Origin: Boswellia sacra
Lineage: Eukaryota; Streptophyta; Magnoliopsida; Sapindales; Burseraceae
Assembly (NCBI GenBank): GCA_013180625.2
Contig: SNVD02014651.1
Span: forward strand, 124,001-188,000
Direction: 5' to 3'
DNA length: 64,000 nucleotides
Below, in pieces: positions 35,138-47,342 of this stretch. Position 1 is the stretch's first letter. Every line of letters begins with the position of its first letter. A program made the position numbers and the translations under genes. The notes under the pieces are model-generated. The model ran no database searches. It was not told the DNA's origin and was given only the letters and a program-made list of their open reading frames with translations.

Positions 35138-38100
35138 TATGTGCAAATCAATAAATTCATTTATGTTATTTTTCTATTATCTTAACATTCAATAAATCCA
35201 ATTCAAATAAAAATTTTCAATTTATTTTGATTGGTTAATAAGTTATAAATCAAATTAATATCAGTCTAATTTGAGATGTCTATATGTAGTTTAATTGGTT
35301 AATAATTAAAATAGTATAATATAATACTAAATAGAAGGAATTCGTTTCTACCTAAACTAGAGTTGAAGAATTAATCTTTAAAAGCCGTAATAATTTAAGT
35401 ACCAAGTATTCGTTTTCTTATAGTGGATAATGATGAAACTTAAAGGTGTTGCTAGATTATCCAACACCAATAATTTCAGTGATGGCATTGTCATTGGACA
35501 TTATGATGTAGCGGAGATAGGGATAGATATCAATTAATAACCCTTCAGCAAAGCAATTTGAATTCATGAGTGACGCTCGAATTCATGGGAGGTTTTCCGA
35601 ATCTATAGAAGAAGTCAAATCCTTGACAAAAGAAGTCGCAAAGGGATTTTCTGAATTTTTGTTAATAAATTATTTTTCATAGTTGGCAATAACAAGCTTA
35701 TTTACAGCTAATGAGGTCTAATTCTTCAAAAAATAAGTAAACTAAATAAATGAAAATAAATAAAAACTAAACCTAACAATATTTGATTTGATGTTCTAAA
35801 ATATTGAAAATCCTGATTAAATAAGGAAATAAATAGAAATTAAATAAGAAAATTAATTATGTTGAAATCACACTGAATTGATTAGAGCCCTCCTCTTTGA
35901 AAATAATAATAATAATAATAATAAGAAGAGCCAATCTCAAGTATGTCTAGAGGGTAATACTTGAAGCGGACTAGCAAGTCATTCGATGGGTCAAACTCTA
36001 TCCTCGATCAACAATCTTCTTCAAAGCTTGAAATTAATCTAACTGTCTAGTAGCTGAAAACATGAATTTGTCTTAATCTTGCTTCATGTCCAGTTCAATC
36101 TCAACGTACTCTTCCTTAGCAACAAAATTTGCTGCGTGGACAAGAAGCTCAGCTTCAATTTCAACTTCTTCAATTGTTGGCTCAAATTCAATCTTAAAAC
36201 ATTTCACTCGATTCAAGAATAACTTTAGCAACGACCTTGGATTTTGTTTCTTCTTCAAGCACTATTTGAATTAGAGGAGAGTAATCTACCACTTTAATTA
36301 GAATGCATATGCAAAACTTCATCTTTTGTATCTTGATTTGGTTGTGACCCATGTGAGAGTTCTAACAGTGGTCGTAATTGTGGCTCAAGATAATCTGAAT
36401 TGTGCTCCAAAATCATTGAATAATACTTTAGAAGAAAATACCTTATTGTCAAAAACTTCACCTTTCAATCTATGCATACTTCACTTGTTTTTCTTTTAGA
36501 ATCTCCCACGAATAAAAGAAATACTCTTAACTCAATCTAACTAATTAATGAAACAACCCAAATAAAATCAACCAGTGAAGAATGAAACATAACCATCAAA
36601 ACATGTCAAAGTGGATATGCATATTGACCTTCAACTCTCATTTGTGCCCTGGAAAGTGACTGCTGTTAAACACTTTTACAAGTTTTTTCCTCTAAACCAA
36701 GCTCATGGTCTAGGCTGCCATGGCTTGTAAGTTAAAGTATAGTAACTTGTCTCAAATTTTGTTAAATTGATATCAAATGGAGAATGAACAAGAGTAGACA
36801 AAGCTAAAAAGCACAAATTTCTGCAGTGTGCATTCTCTTTTTTTTTTTTTTTTTTTTTACCCCGCTGTTCTTCCACGAGCAGATGGTACACGTTCTTCAC
36901 TTCCACTATTATCTGCTATTGCGTTGTGAATATCTTTAAGTTCAGAAATCACTACCAGCAACACTAATAAAATTGCATTTATTCAAAGACAACATTTTCG
37001 ATGAAGAAATCAGGGGAAAGAATTCTTTAGTAAACACTAAAGGCTCTATTCTTTTATAAATTCAAATCATGTTTTCTGTGTTGCACATTTTCTCGTGCAA
37101 TTTACATTCAATCTCAACCACATATTCTTTTCAAAATTTAAAATAATTCAAAATCAACCATATATTTCTAAATTCAAGTGAAAACAAAAATATTGGATTC
37201 ATAAAATAACACACCCTAAGAAGCTCCTATGTAAAAGTGGAAGACCGAATTAACTCGACAACCGAGGCCTCGTTAATAAATGGAAGCCCAAGAAAAAGTC
37301 AAGTAACACCAAAGTGGCATAATGGCAAATTGGGTCTAATGAGGAGAGATTACATTGTTTTGAAAAAATGATTCAGAAGAAGAAAAACGAATAAGGAAAA
37401 GAACTCTTGAATTCAAAATAAGTGGGACATTTTGGCAAATTATGATGATTAAGAAGTTCTAGTTTCTTCAAAATTATGAGTATAGTTCATTTTGGTATAT
37501 TTTCAATTGCAAGTAAAACATAAGTTCTTCGGTGAGTCGTAATTGGATAGAGAGATCTCAAAATTTTTAATAATATTTATGGTTGGATATGGATTTCTCA
37601 ACCCATAAACAAAGCCCGATTGTAGACCAAGACTTGGATCTAATATAAATAAATATAAACTAAGAGGTATAAGAAGCCTAAGAGGCTTTCGGCTCAACAA
37701 ACGAACCAAGCACCCAACTTGCCACAATCAACGAAAAAGAAGATTCACGGCCTGTTTATTTCGGTTTCTATAAGTAGGATTTGTTAAAGTAGATCTTTTT
37801 AAAATAGAGCTTATAAAAATAAAATTTTTATCAAAAAGTTATTGATTAATTAATAGAACAAATATAGAAACACTTGTTATAATTAAATTACGAAAATAGA
37901 GTTTTATTATAAGCAAAAAATAAAGTAAAATATTCAAAATTAAATGAGAGTATTTTTAATATTTCAATATTTTAAAAAAACTCAAAAAGAATTTTTATCA
38001 AAAGCCTTGATTTTGAATTTCTTCCAATAAATGTAAAACAACATATTTTATTTATTCAAAAAAATTTATCAGATGTGCTTTTCGTCAAACTCACTAGTAA

Positions 38101-38270
38101 GGCATATGCCAAGACCACAGATGGCAGCCTAACATACTTACCAAATCCTAAACTTCTACCAAAAAAAAAAAATAAATAAATAAAATAAAAAAGGGAAAGA
38201 GGGCATGATCTTGCATAATATTGAATGATCCTACGTGGAAGGATAAGATGCAACCACTATAGTTAAACGA
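35138..38270. other. Non-coding stretch, no supported gene
   Basis: Contains an (ATA)n-like run near 35902-35925 and a poly-T run at about 36839-36857. An acidic minus-strand frame at 36073-36258 and short frames at 36703-36906 and 37503-37727 have no recognised family. No LTR or inverted-repeat ends were identified. Confidence 0.5.
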
Positions 38271-38279
38271 CAGTTAAAC

Positions 38280-38500
38280 AATCAAACTAGTGTAAAGTGG
38301 TCGTCAACAGCCACTTGCTCCAAATGTAAGGACCAACCTAACTCTTTCTCTATAAACACCACCTCCAAGGGAAATGGTTGTAAGACCTCTAAGACTACTT
38401 TCTCAGCTTAATTCTTAGCTTAAACCCACTCCAAACCCTACTAACCTAAGCATAGGAGTGGACACGTAAGCTAATCCCATCGGTGCCATTAAAACAAGCG
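38280..38500 (+). mobile_element. Gypsy-type (Tat/Athila-like) LTR 3' part, remnant
   Basis: A TATA box (TATAAA, 38351-38356) is followed by a short leader and then aaccctactaacctaagcat aggagtggacacg ... cccatcggtgcc, the R/U5-like pattern common in plant Tat/Athila-lineage LTRs. Ends and target duplication were not found. Called from pattern memory only. Confidence 0.45.
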
Positions 38501-38871
38501 ATTTCTTTTTTTTTTTTTGTTTTTTAATTGTAGCAAAACAAGCCCAGCCAGCAAAGTACTCCATTTTTGTGGGAAATTTGGGCTGCCAAATTTCATTACA
38601 AGCATGTATATCATAGGGGAACTTAATGCAAAGCCTAATAGAAGAGTGTCATAAATCCTTGAACATTTTAATTAAAAAAGAAAGATTATCAAGATTGGTA
38701 TATTAAGAAAAGGACAGAGCTATTTGCACTTAAGATAATGTTTTCCATATATACCCACTCTTTAGATGCATTCCCTTAATTAAATTTGGACAAATTAGAT
38801 TTTAATCATCATATCATCATAATCTCAAAACTAATGATCACAACATAAATTCAATCAATTAATAATCAATT

Positions 38872-40103
38872 AAGAAATCAAATTTTGTTTCATGGAAGGA
38901 ACACAAATTAAGCACATTAGAAAGAGAAAAAGGTTTGCTAGGAAAAGTAGAAAGTGTGGAAGCACCAGTGTGAGTAATTTGTAAACCTGAACCATCGCCA
39001 ATTATGATGTCATCGGGCCCTTCATAGGGTTGTTGACTGCTCAAGTTTTGAGGGTCAATAGTAACATTATGTGAGACACTGGTATCAAGAAGCTAGTTGG
39101 TGTTAACTTCACGATTATTCTTGGTAATTGTTGGATTAGCCTTAGGGGGTACAGGAACACCCATTAGTCATTTGACTATGAAACATTCTATAGCAGTATG
39201 CCCCTTTTTCTCACAGAATTGACATACCACAAAAGAATTTTTTCCAGGGATATGTCTTGGAGTGCCTCTTTGATTGGTCACAAAATTATTTGATCGTTGT
39301 TGAAAATTCTGTTGAAAGTTCTGACCGTTGCGACCATGAGAGTAGTTCTTTTTACCTTATGAATTGTTATGTCTAGACTGATTGAATCGTGCTGTGTTGA
39401 TAGTCATTCCTCTAGATGTTCGGGTCTCTTCTCATTTGAGATAGGACTCATAATCCACAAGCTTGTCATGAAGTTCTTCAAAACTTATGATTGTATCGAC
39501 AATTTCTCTAAATCCTTGACTAATACCATTAAGAACATGATTGATAAGATGAGCATGTGGAATAGGTTGCTTAATAAGAGCAAGTTCATCAGCTATTTCA
39601 TGAGTGGCACCAAAATATTTAGTGACCGATTGTGATCCACGACTGATGCTTGAGAGTTGCTCTGTCAGTCCCATAGTACGAGATGACGAAGCATTAGCAT
39701 AGAGTTTGGCAAGAAGAGTCCAAGCTTCTGCCGATATCTTGGCTGTCTTAATAAGGGGTCTAATTCTCTTGGAAAGAGATGTGAAAATACTATTAAAAAG
39801 AAGTTTGTCTTGCCTGCTCCAGGTGACAAACTCAGGATTTATGACTTCTTGTCTTTGAACAGTAATAGTAGCAGAAGGACATGGCTTTGTTCCATCAACA
39901 AAACCAAGTAAGTCATAACCATAAAGTAGTGCATCAAATTGAGCCTTCGAAGTGGCATAATTGTTTGGTAGCAATTTTACTAGAAGTTGAGTGGCAGTTA
40001 GAGCAATCAAGCTTGTTGGAATAAGAGAGGAAGCGGTAATGCTGTCGATAACTTGGGTAGAAGCAGAGGTTTCAAAACTTTTATCAGCCATGATGAAAGT
40101 CAC
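38872..40103 (-). pseudogene. gag: Truncated RE1-like copia gag with start of pol
   Basis: Minus-strand gag starts MADKSFETSASTQV at 40091 (frame open from 40103) and runs to 39432, with the copia gag block FDALLYGYDLLGFVDG, the WSRQDKLLFNSIFTSLSKRI segment and the UBN2-type core to YESYLK. Below 39432 the frame is broken but a CX2CX4HX4C knuckle (CQFCEKKGHTAIEC, near 39190-39235), a protease-like LLDT..SHN and a FSLSNVL..CVPSMKQNL segment (after a one-base shift, near 38880) are recognisable. Sequence similarity stops about 38870, so most of pol and the 3' LTR are missing. Confidence 0.85.
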
Positions 40104-40155
40104 AAAAGAAAGTTAAGAGTTCAGGATTGTAATACCAGTGGGAGTCAAAAAAATT

Positions 40156-40339
40156 CTCTGATACCATATAGAACGTAAGAATAAAATAAAAAAAAAGTAA
40201 TGGAAAAGGTTGCTTATATTACTATTTTTAACTTATTATATACAAAAGAGCTATCCTGAATATAGGAAAAGGCGTGGAAACAAACTCCTAAAATAATGGG
40301 ATATATACAACAAAAGATAACTAAATATCTACGCTAGCA
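40156..40339 (-). mobile_element. Primer-binding site and putative short LTR of the RE1-like copia fragment
   Basis: The minus strand reads TGGTATCAGAG at 40166-40156, the initiator tRNA-Met primer site, 53 bp upstream of the gag frame. The adjoining 40167 to about 40339 begins TATAGAACGTAAG (TG changed to TA) and may be the 5' LTR ending in CA near 40339. The partner LTR is missing, so the outer boundary is a guess. Confidence 0.55.
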
Positions 40340-40514
40340 TGAATTCAAACCCATGTGATAAACAATAAAGTAATCCATGTGATAAACAATAAATTGATAA
40401 ATAATAGCAAAGATAACTATGGACAACTGGTTGATAATGATAAGCCTTCTTCCTTTTCTTTTTCCTTGATATAGAGAAAGACACAAAACGAGAAGAAAAT
40501 AAGTTTTGTGTGCT

Positions 40515-43435
40515 ATGGTTGATGCAGTAGTCTCATTTGTGGTCCAAAAGCTTGGGAACTATCTCATCCAAGAAGCAGTCTTCTTACGAGGGGCTAGAAA
40601 TGAAGTGCAGTCTCTTGAAGATGACCTGGAATATATGCAGTGTTTCATAATGGATGCCGAAGACAGACAAATTGACGATGCTATGATACGAAAGTGGATA
40701 TCTGACATCAAAGACATTGCTTATGATACTGAGGACGTCTTGGATAAATTTATGCTCAAAATTGATAATGAAGAGACATCAAATATGCTTGAAGTAGATA
40801 AAGGAAGTACTCCTGGAAGAAGGGCAGGATTCTTTTCTTTCATCAACAAATTTTCTTGCATATCCAATCAGAATTCCGGTCCTAAAACATCCAGTCTCTT
40901 TAGCAAAGGAAAGGAAAACGTCAATTTGTATAGCATAGGTAAGGAGATTGAAGCACTCAGACAGAGAATCAACGATCTCTCTGGTAGACGTGAATTGTAC
41001 CGCCTTCAAGATATTGGAAAGAAGAGGGAAGGAAAAAGCAATATTTTCAACACATTGAAAAAGAATTGAGAATTACACCCTCCTTTGTCGTTGAAGAGAA
41101 TGTTGTTGGATTTGAAGGATAAGACTAGGAAGTTGTTGGCTTAACTTCTAGATAAGGAGCCACGGCGTTTCGTAATATCTATCTGCGGTATTGGTGGCTT
41201 AGGTAAAACAAACCTGGCTAAAAAATTGTATCACAATGATGCTGTTAAAAATAAATTCCATCATAAAGCTTGGGTTTCTGTGTCTCAAGATTACAACATA
41301 CGAGATCTTCTTCTAATTAAGAATTATTGAATCTTTTGGCATCATAAAGAATGAGACAAAAAGGAGAGAGAAAATAGAGGAGATGAGTAAAAGAACAGTG
41401 GGAGCGGTATATTTATGAGTCCTTGCGAGGCAGCACCAACTTATTGGTGATTGATAACGTATGGCAAAAGGAAGCTTGGGAGTTCTTGAAGAGAGCCTTT
41501 CCGGACGACAAGAATGGCTGTCGAGTAATCATCACCACCCGCAACAAAGAAGTCGCCGAGCATTCAAATGATAGAACTTATGTTCATCAACTTCGATTTC
41601 TAAGCCAAGGTGAGAGTTGGCATCTATTCTGTGTGAAAGCCTGTCAGAACTTGCACGAAGATGAATTATTGATAAATTTGGGAAGAGAGATGGTGGAAAA
41701 ATGCCGTGGCCTTCCACTTGCCATAGTTGTATTGGGAGGGATTTTGTCTACAAAAAAGCCATATGAATGGCGTGAGGTGCGCGATCACCTGTGGAGACAT
41801 TTGAGAGAGGATTCAATTCATATCAACGCCTTGATAGATTTAAGCTTCAATGACTTGCCTTATGCTTTCTATACTTGGGCCTTTTCCCGGAGGACTTTGA
41901 GATCAACGTTCAAAATTTAATCCCATTGCTGGTAGCAGAAGGCTTCACCTCTGAAGATGGAGATCTGATAATGGAAGTTGTGGCTGAGAACAACTTGATA
42001 AAGTTGATTAATAGAAGTTTGCTACAAGTAGAAAGAAGATCTTGGGGGAGGGTTAAGACATGTCGAGTCCATGATCTTTTATGGAATCTTGCAATTAACA
42101 AGGCAAAGGAACTAAAGTTTATTGACATTTGCGATGAAATCAGACATTCAAGTTCTCGCTCTTCAATTATGTCATCAAGTCGACGACAAGCTATTAATTC
42201 CGTCAGTGATAGGATTTTGTGGCTTCAGCATTGTAATCGACTCTCACGTTCCCTTTTGTCTTTCAACCAACCGACCATTTAACGTCCATTTGCAGCAAGT
42301 TCAGAGCGCTAAGAGTGCTTGATGTTGAGGTTTCAGCAAAGAGCTTGCCTAAAGAGTTAGGAAAGTTGATTCACTTGTGGTATTTGGGGTTAAAGATTGC
42401 AAATGTGAATAACATACCAGCGTCCATTGTCAACTTGCAGAGCCCACAAACTTCGGAGTTGAACCCTGGTGATAACTATATTACTCTACCAACTGAAATT
42501 TTTAAGTTGCTGGAGTTGAGACATCTAGTTGGATCCTTTACAGGGCCTTTGCTGATTGAGAATTTGGAAAACCTTCTCACTCTGAAGCATATAGATTATC
42601 AAAGCTGGGCTAAAATTAATCCTGAAAGGTTGGTTCATCTCCGAGAGCTGCGTCTTGAATTGGCTGACAGTATAGTTGAAAATGCGTTTGGCTTAGAGAC
42701 TATTGGCAAACTGAAAAGGCTGCGAAGCTTATCAGTTTGGTTCGGGCGTGATCTGTCTATCACTTCACTGGAGTCACTTGCTCTTTGCTTATTTCTTGTA
42801 GAATTGCGATTATGTGGGAAGATAGAGAATCTACCAAGAGACCTGGAAGAACCTTTCCCAAATCTTGTATCTCTAATGTTAAGGGGATTCGCTTCTCAAA
42901 GATGACCCAATGCCCTCATTAGGGAAGTTGAAAAATCTCATGTTTCTGGTCCTATGACCTGCATCTTATATTGGAAAGAAACTGCTACGTAAAAAAAGAG
43001 TAATACTACTTTTACAAATTACTTATACAAACTTATATGTACAAACTAACGTGGCATGATATGATTTGATAAATAAATACAATGATTTGAAAAATATATA
43101 TTAATAATAAATGATATTAATTAACATGATTAATGTGGTGATCATATAAGAATATCACATCAGTTTGTATGGATGAGTTAGTATAAGTAATTTGTAAAAG
43201 AAGTATTACTCACGAAAAAATTGGTTTTTGTCGCCTTGAAATTCTACAAATTTATAACTTGCGCCAATTAGAGAAGTTGCAAGCAGATGACGATGCTCCT
43301 TTGCTTAGGGGCTTAGAGATTGAAGGAAAGCCCAATTTGAGCATTCCGGAAAGGCTCAAATCAGTCCCTCTGCCAGGGAGATGGGAATGCACAGACAGAC
43401 TAGTCATTAATAACTTATGCCACGCTGACATCTGA
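40515..43435 (+). pseudogene. CC-NBS-LRR disease-resistance gene (RPP13/RPP8-like), pseudogene
   Basis: An intracellular immune receptor by family, dead here. Start MVDAVVSFVVQKLGNYLIQE at 40515 opens an Rx-type coiled coil with an EDRQIDDAMIRKWISDIKD stretch (EDVLDKF follows). The P-loop GIGGLGKT lies near 41190-41215, AWVSVSQDYN follows, then kinase-2 LLVIDNVW (41430-41460; family normally DDVW), CRVIITTR, CRGLPLAIVVLGG, LGLFPEDFEI and the MHD-equivalent CRVHDLL (about 42060). The LRR tail includes KLIHLWYLGLK, LRHLV and finally PERLKSVPLPGRWECTDRLV ending at 43435. Lesions: stops at about 41067 and 41142, frame loss at about 41320-41400, 41870, 42280 and 42895, a stop near 42956, and a MITE at 42996-43211. 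Confidence 0.9.
42996..43211. mobile_element. MITE inserted in the LRR region of the NLR pseudogene, about 215 bp
   Basis: The left end GAGTAATACTACTTTTACAA, continuing ATTACTTATACAAACT, is matched by the inverted right end GAGTAATACTTCTTTTACAA with ATTACTTATACTAACTC, so the arms agree almost perfectly for about 35 bases. Flanking 9-mers acgtaaaaa and acgaaaaaa differ at one position, consistent with a Mutator-type duplication. LRR coding sequence resumes on its far side (GFCRLEILQIYNLRQLEKLQ). Confidence 0.85.
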
Positions 43436-43840
43436 CCTCATTCATTGCCGTGCTTGCTCTCCTTTCCACTTATCTTTTCCTTTGTGTTTTTCGCTCTTTC
43501 ATATTTGGCCGTGGTGTGAGTTGTGAGTATAGGTTGTGTAATTTACTTTTTTATGCGGTTGTTTTTTAAAAATATTTGGTCTTCTATAGTTATATGAAAT
43601 TAAAAAAAAAAACTATTAATCAAGTACTTGCTAGATCTTAATTATTACATAACTGAAGTGATTATTGTCAATTTTTATTTCCTCTTAAATGCGTTTATCA
43701 TCCTAATTAATACAATGTTTCAATTGTATACAAATTTGAGAAGCATAATAGTAACACCCTACTTTGGGACTAACCAAAAGCCCATTAATATCGTAACCTT
43801 GTTAAACCAAGCTAGCCCATGTTTCCGCTTATTAAAATAA

Positions 43841-44459
43841 AAGTGGCTGAATTAATTGTTTTTATTTATGGTATACTTAATTAATTATAATTTGATTTTA
43901 ATGGTTCTGACTTTTTTTCTTCAATTTGACATTTAATTAAATTATCTTAATGTTAATAGTGTTTGACTTTTTTTTTAATTAGTTTTATATATTTGCATTT
44001 CGTTAATTTAAATACTAATGTCTATAATATTAAAAAAATTAAAGGTTTCAACTTTAGTTAATTGTTTCTCTTTATATTATTGAATTCTTTAAATTTATAT
44101 CAACAAAATAATCAATCAAATAGTTCTTGGTTTTGGTGTTTGAAAGGGGGAGAGAAAGAAAAATAGATGATTTAGTATTTAGATTTAAGATTATGTGATT
44201 TGTTGAAATTTAAACACAAAAAAAAAAATGGATTGTAATTAATTTAGGGAAAAAATACAAAAATTGGAGAGAGAGGATCAAATTCACGTGAGATTACAGA
44301 GAAAATAGAAAAAAAGATTAGAAATATATATATCTAATTAGAGTTTTTGTCAAGTCCTCTCACTCAATATTAATTATCCTATTAATTATAATTTTATTAA
44401 AGTTTCACTCTTAATTGGGGGTTAATGAGACAGAAAGTGGAGCCTGAATAGAGCTACTC
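43841..44459. mobile_element. Mutator-type non-autonomous element E5, 619 bp, perfect 9-bp TSD
   Basis: The right end reads ...GGAGCCTGAATAGAGCTACTC, the family terminus; the left end AAGTGGCTGAATTAATTG is a diverged inverted copy. The perfect 9-bp duplication TTAAAATAA flanks it at 43832-43840 and 44460-44468. The interior is AT-rich with no cargo seen. Confidence 0.75.
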
Positions 44460-44559
44460 TTAAAATAATCTACAGCTTTCGAAGCAATTCACCTCAATAG
44501 CCAAGGGCGAGTTGTCCGATAACAGTACTCATTTATTTTAACAATTCCTGCTCAGCCTA

Positions 44560-44845
44560 TGTAATGTAAGGAGGTTTAGTTTATCATCTGTGCTATCTGC
44601 TTCCAGCTAAAACACCAAAGAATTCATCATTGAGATGTGGTGGTACGATAGGAAAAATATATACAAGAGACACTGATGAATTCTTCCTAAATCTTGATGT
44701 CCCCTAGTAAGCTGATTCACTTCTGAGGGAAGACCAGTTACATACATTAGAGAAGCTTTTAAATCTCATGTTTCTAGTCCTATTTTGGGATCGCTACATT
44801 GTGAAAAAGATCAATTTTAGTCATGCTGTGAAATTAAATATGTTG
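44560..44845 (+). pseudogene. Second NLR fragment: LRR scrap paralogous to 42818-42960
   Basis: Translation gives GKIYTRDTDEFFLNLD and then LREDQLHTLEKLLNLMFLVL, matching GKIENLPRDLEEPFPNL and the MPSLGKLKNLMFLVL segment of the upstream pseudogene in the same order. Stops interrupt it. It indicates that a second resistance-gene copy stood in tandem here before the elements between them inserted or the rest was lost. Confidence 0.65.
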
Positions 44846-46330
44846 TAGTTGTCCTATATAAAAATAAAATAAAATAAAGTGTTTGTAAAAGTCATTTGTC
44901 AAATTGTTATAACCTTTAATAGTTATAAATATGATTTTCAAAAGGGGGCGAGGCTAATTGGTGCATTTGCACCTGAGAAATTCCTTTCTACACCTATTCT
45001 TTTTAATACACAACTATAGGGTGTGTTCATTTGCATTAATCCAGGGGGGAAGGATTTAAGATTACTTAGAAATTCTAAGTTTGTTGTTTGGTTGAAGTTT
45101 TTGACTAAAGAAAAAGTTTTCTTAGGAATTAGGTTTATTTAAATTTCAACATTTAATTTTTCACTCCCTACCTTAAGAAAACTTGGGAATACTACATTAA
45201 ATTACTAAAATAACCTTGTATATTATTGTCCCCCTAAATAATTTAAAATCCAAAAACACACTTGAATAATAAATTTTTATGTTTATTTATTTATTTAAAT
45301 AATATAATATAACATATAAATTTATTAGATTTTTTTATATTTTTTTAAAAGTGAAAAATAGGCCGCCAAAGGGCAACCATCGTCGTTAATGGGCTCTAAC
45401 TAAATAGTTGACATTGATCACAGGGGATGTGGCAATTTCATCGGATGCGTCATCATACTAGCGGTTGACGATGGATGGCCTTTGATAGCCCCTTTTTCAC
45501 TTTTTTAGAAATTCTATTTTAAATAATTAAATTAATAGTATATTTAATTATATTTAGAATTAATATAAATAATATAATATAATAGATTTATTTTTTTTTC
45601 AGATTTTTCTTAATTTTTAATAAATAATCTATATATTAGATTATTTATTTATTTTAAAAAATCTATATTAATTTAATATTATTTTAAAATAATCTGGTAA
45701 TTTTTTTTGGAAATTCATTTAATTTTTAATAAATGATTATATATTTATTTTTTAATAAATCTACATAAGTTTAATAATATCTTTATAATTTAAAATATAA
45801 TATTTATTTTTAAAGAAAAAAGTGGAATTTAACTATATATAGTAAAAAATAAATTGTTTTACTATTAATTTAATAAATAATTATTTATTTTTATTTGACT
45901 CGTATAAAAATTTAAATTTAATATGTGAGTTTAATAATAGATATTATATATTTCAATGTTGAAGGCATTTATGCTCAATTAATTTATAAACTATTCCTTT
46001 CTATTCATTATTCAATTGGACAACCAAACATAACAAAAAATTTGCTAAACTCACGTCTTTCCCTCAAGTTTTCCTTTCCACCCACTTTTCATTTCCTCCA
46101 ACCGAACGCATCGAGTTTTATATTATTTAGTGTTCATCCTGTTGATCTCTAAAAAATTTTAAATGGCTTACACTATATAATAAAATAAATTAAGTGTATT
46201 AATATTTAATTTAATTAAAAATACAATAAAAACATAATTTAGAAAGGTGATTTAGTGATTTTTAGTGCTTTTAGTAATATCACATATGTCTTCTCAATTT
46301 TTTTTAAAACTTATTTATGTTAATGCACGA
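44846..46330. other. AT-rich non-coding block, possible decayed hAT-type element
   Basis: A GGGTGTGTTCATTTGCATTA stretch at about 45009 and inverted-looking AACCGAACGCATCGAG and TTGGACAACC motifs near 46010-46115 recall hAT/Harbinger-type ends, but I could not match full inverted repeats or a duplication. No gene seen. Confidence 0.3.
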
Positions 46331-46339
46331 TTTTTGAAC

Positions 46340-46700
46340 AACTAGAAAGTGGGTTGAAGCTCGAGTGGGATGTCGAGTCTGAGTCTTGAGAATAGAAAAA
46401 AGGGTTAAAGGTGCTACAGTGGTACTGGTAGGAACCCTTTGACGCTTAAGTCAGTTTTCAGCACATCAAAATTTTCTAAGAGAATTTCCTAGAGAGAGAA
46501 GCTCTTAAAAGAGAAGAAAATTTTGAGACGAAAGAGTTTAGAGAAAATATGCATACCTTGAGTGAAGATTAAGAGGGTTTATATAGACATTAATAGGGGT
46601 CATTGTGGGACTTAGGGTCATTGTGGGACTTAGACAACGAGTCTAGATAATGGACTTGAGCAATGGGCTTACAGCATATTGGATTGATTAAGGCTCATTT
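46340..46700 (-). mobile_element. Gypsy-type (Tat/Athila-like) LTR remnant
   Basis: Minus-strand order: a 19-bp direct duplication (ctaagtcccacaatgaccc twice, 46597-46640), TATA box (about 46578-46588), leader, then AAAACTGACTTAAGCGTC followed by aaagggttcctaccagtacc, a hallmark of plant Tat/Ogre-type LTRs. Ends and target duplication were not located. It is a different copy, in the opposite orientation, from the remnant at 38280-38500. Confidence 0.5.
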
Positions 46701-47182
46701 TAAGATGGCCACAATAGTAGCAGATTAATGTAGCGGCAATCAAATTATTCAGGTGTGTAATTTTAAATCTTGGCATTAATGATGTGATAATTAAACAATA
46801 ATATCACATAAATTTATATAGATTAGTTTACATAAGTAGCTATAATTCCAGCACTACCTTGATAATAATGACAAAATTAGAAAAATTATTAGCAGCGCAC
46901 TCTTTTCTCATCTACAATAACTGAAGAACCTTTAGCAACCCAAGTTTTCAACTTTCTCAAATTAGTTTAATGCTTTAGATGATGAGAAATATGGACTACA
47001 AAGGTAAGGAAGATTTTGTGGTGTTGACTGATATTTTTACTAATAATCACAAATTAAGTTCAAAGAACTCTACTGATGATTAATGGAGAGAGTGGTGGAA
47101 ATCAAATTCCTTTTTTGACTTCCCAAAACATAAGATATAATGGCTTGCAACGGAATCATTTAAATAGTTCTAGAGTAACAGA

Positions 47183-47330
47183 CCTTTTATAAAAATTATT
47201 TCAAATTGTTTAAGTATTTTAAATATATTAATTAACGTGATATCATCACATAATTTATTATATTATTTCATCATCTATTTAATAAATATTATATTAATTA
47301 AGATAAGATTTGAAATAATATTTTAGGAAG
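47183..47330. mobile_element. Fold-back MITE-like sequence beside Copia-2
   Basis: The left arm around AAAATTATTTCAAATTGTTT and the inverted right arm CCTAAAATATTATTTCAAAT pair over most of the sequence, giving a hairpin about 150 bp long. The end positions are approximate. Confidence 0.45.
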
Positions 47331-47342
47331 AATAATATATAT

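Noticed and set aside
35425..35540. Short frame with NTNNFSDGIVIGH resembling the start of a receptor-kinase domain
   Set aside because: The glycine-rich loop does not follow and a stop comes within 20 codons; a coincidence or unrecognisable scrap.
36073..36274. Acidic frame on the minus strand with a Ser/Thr-rich frame on the plus strand
   Set aside because: No family resemblance on either strand, no splice context, and a length expected by chance.
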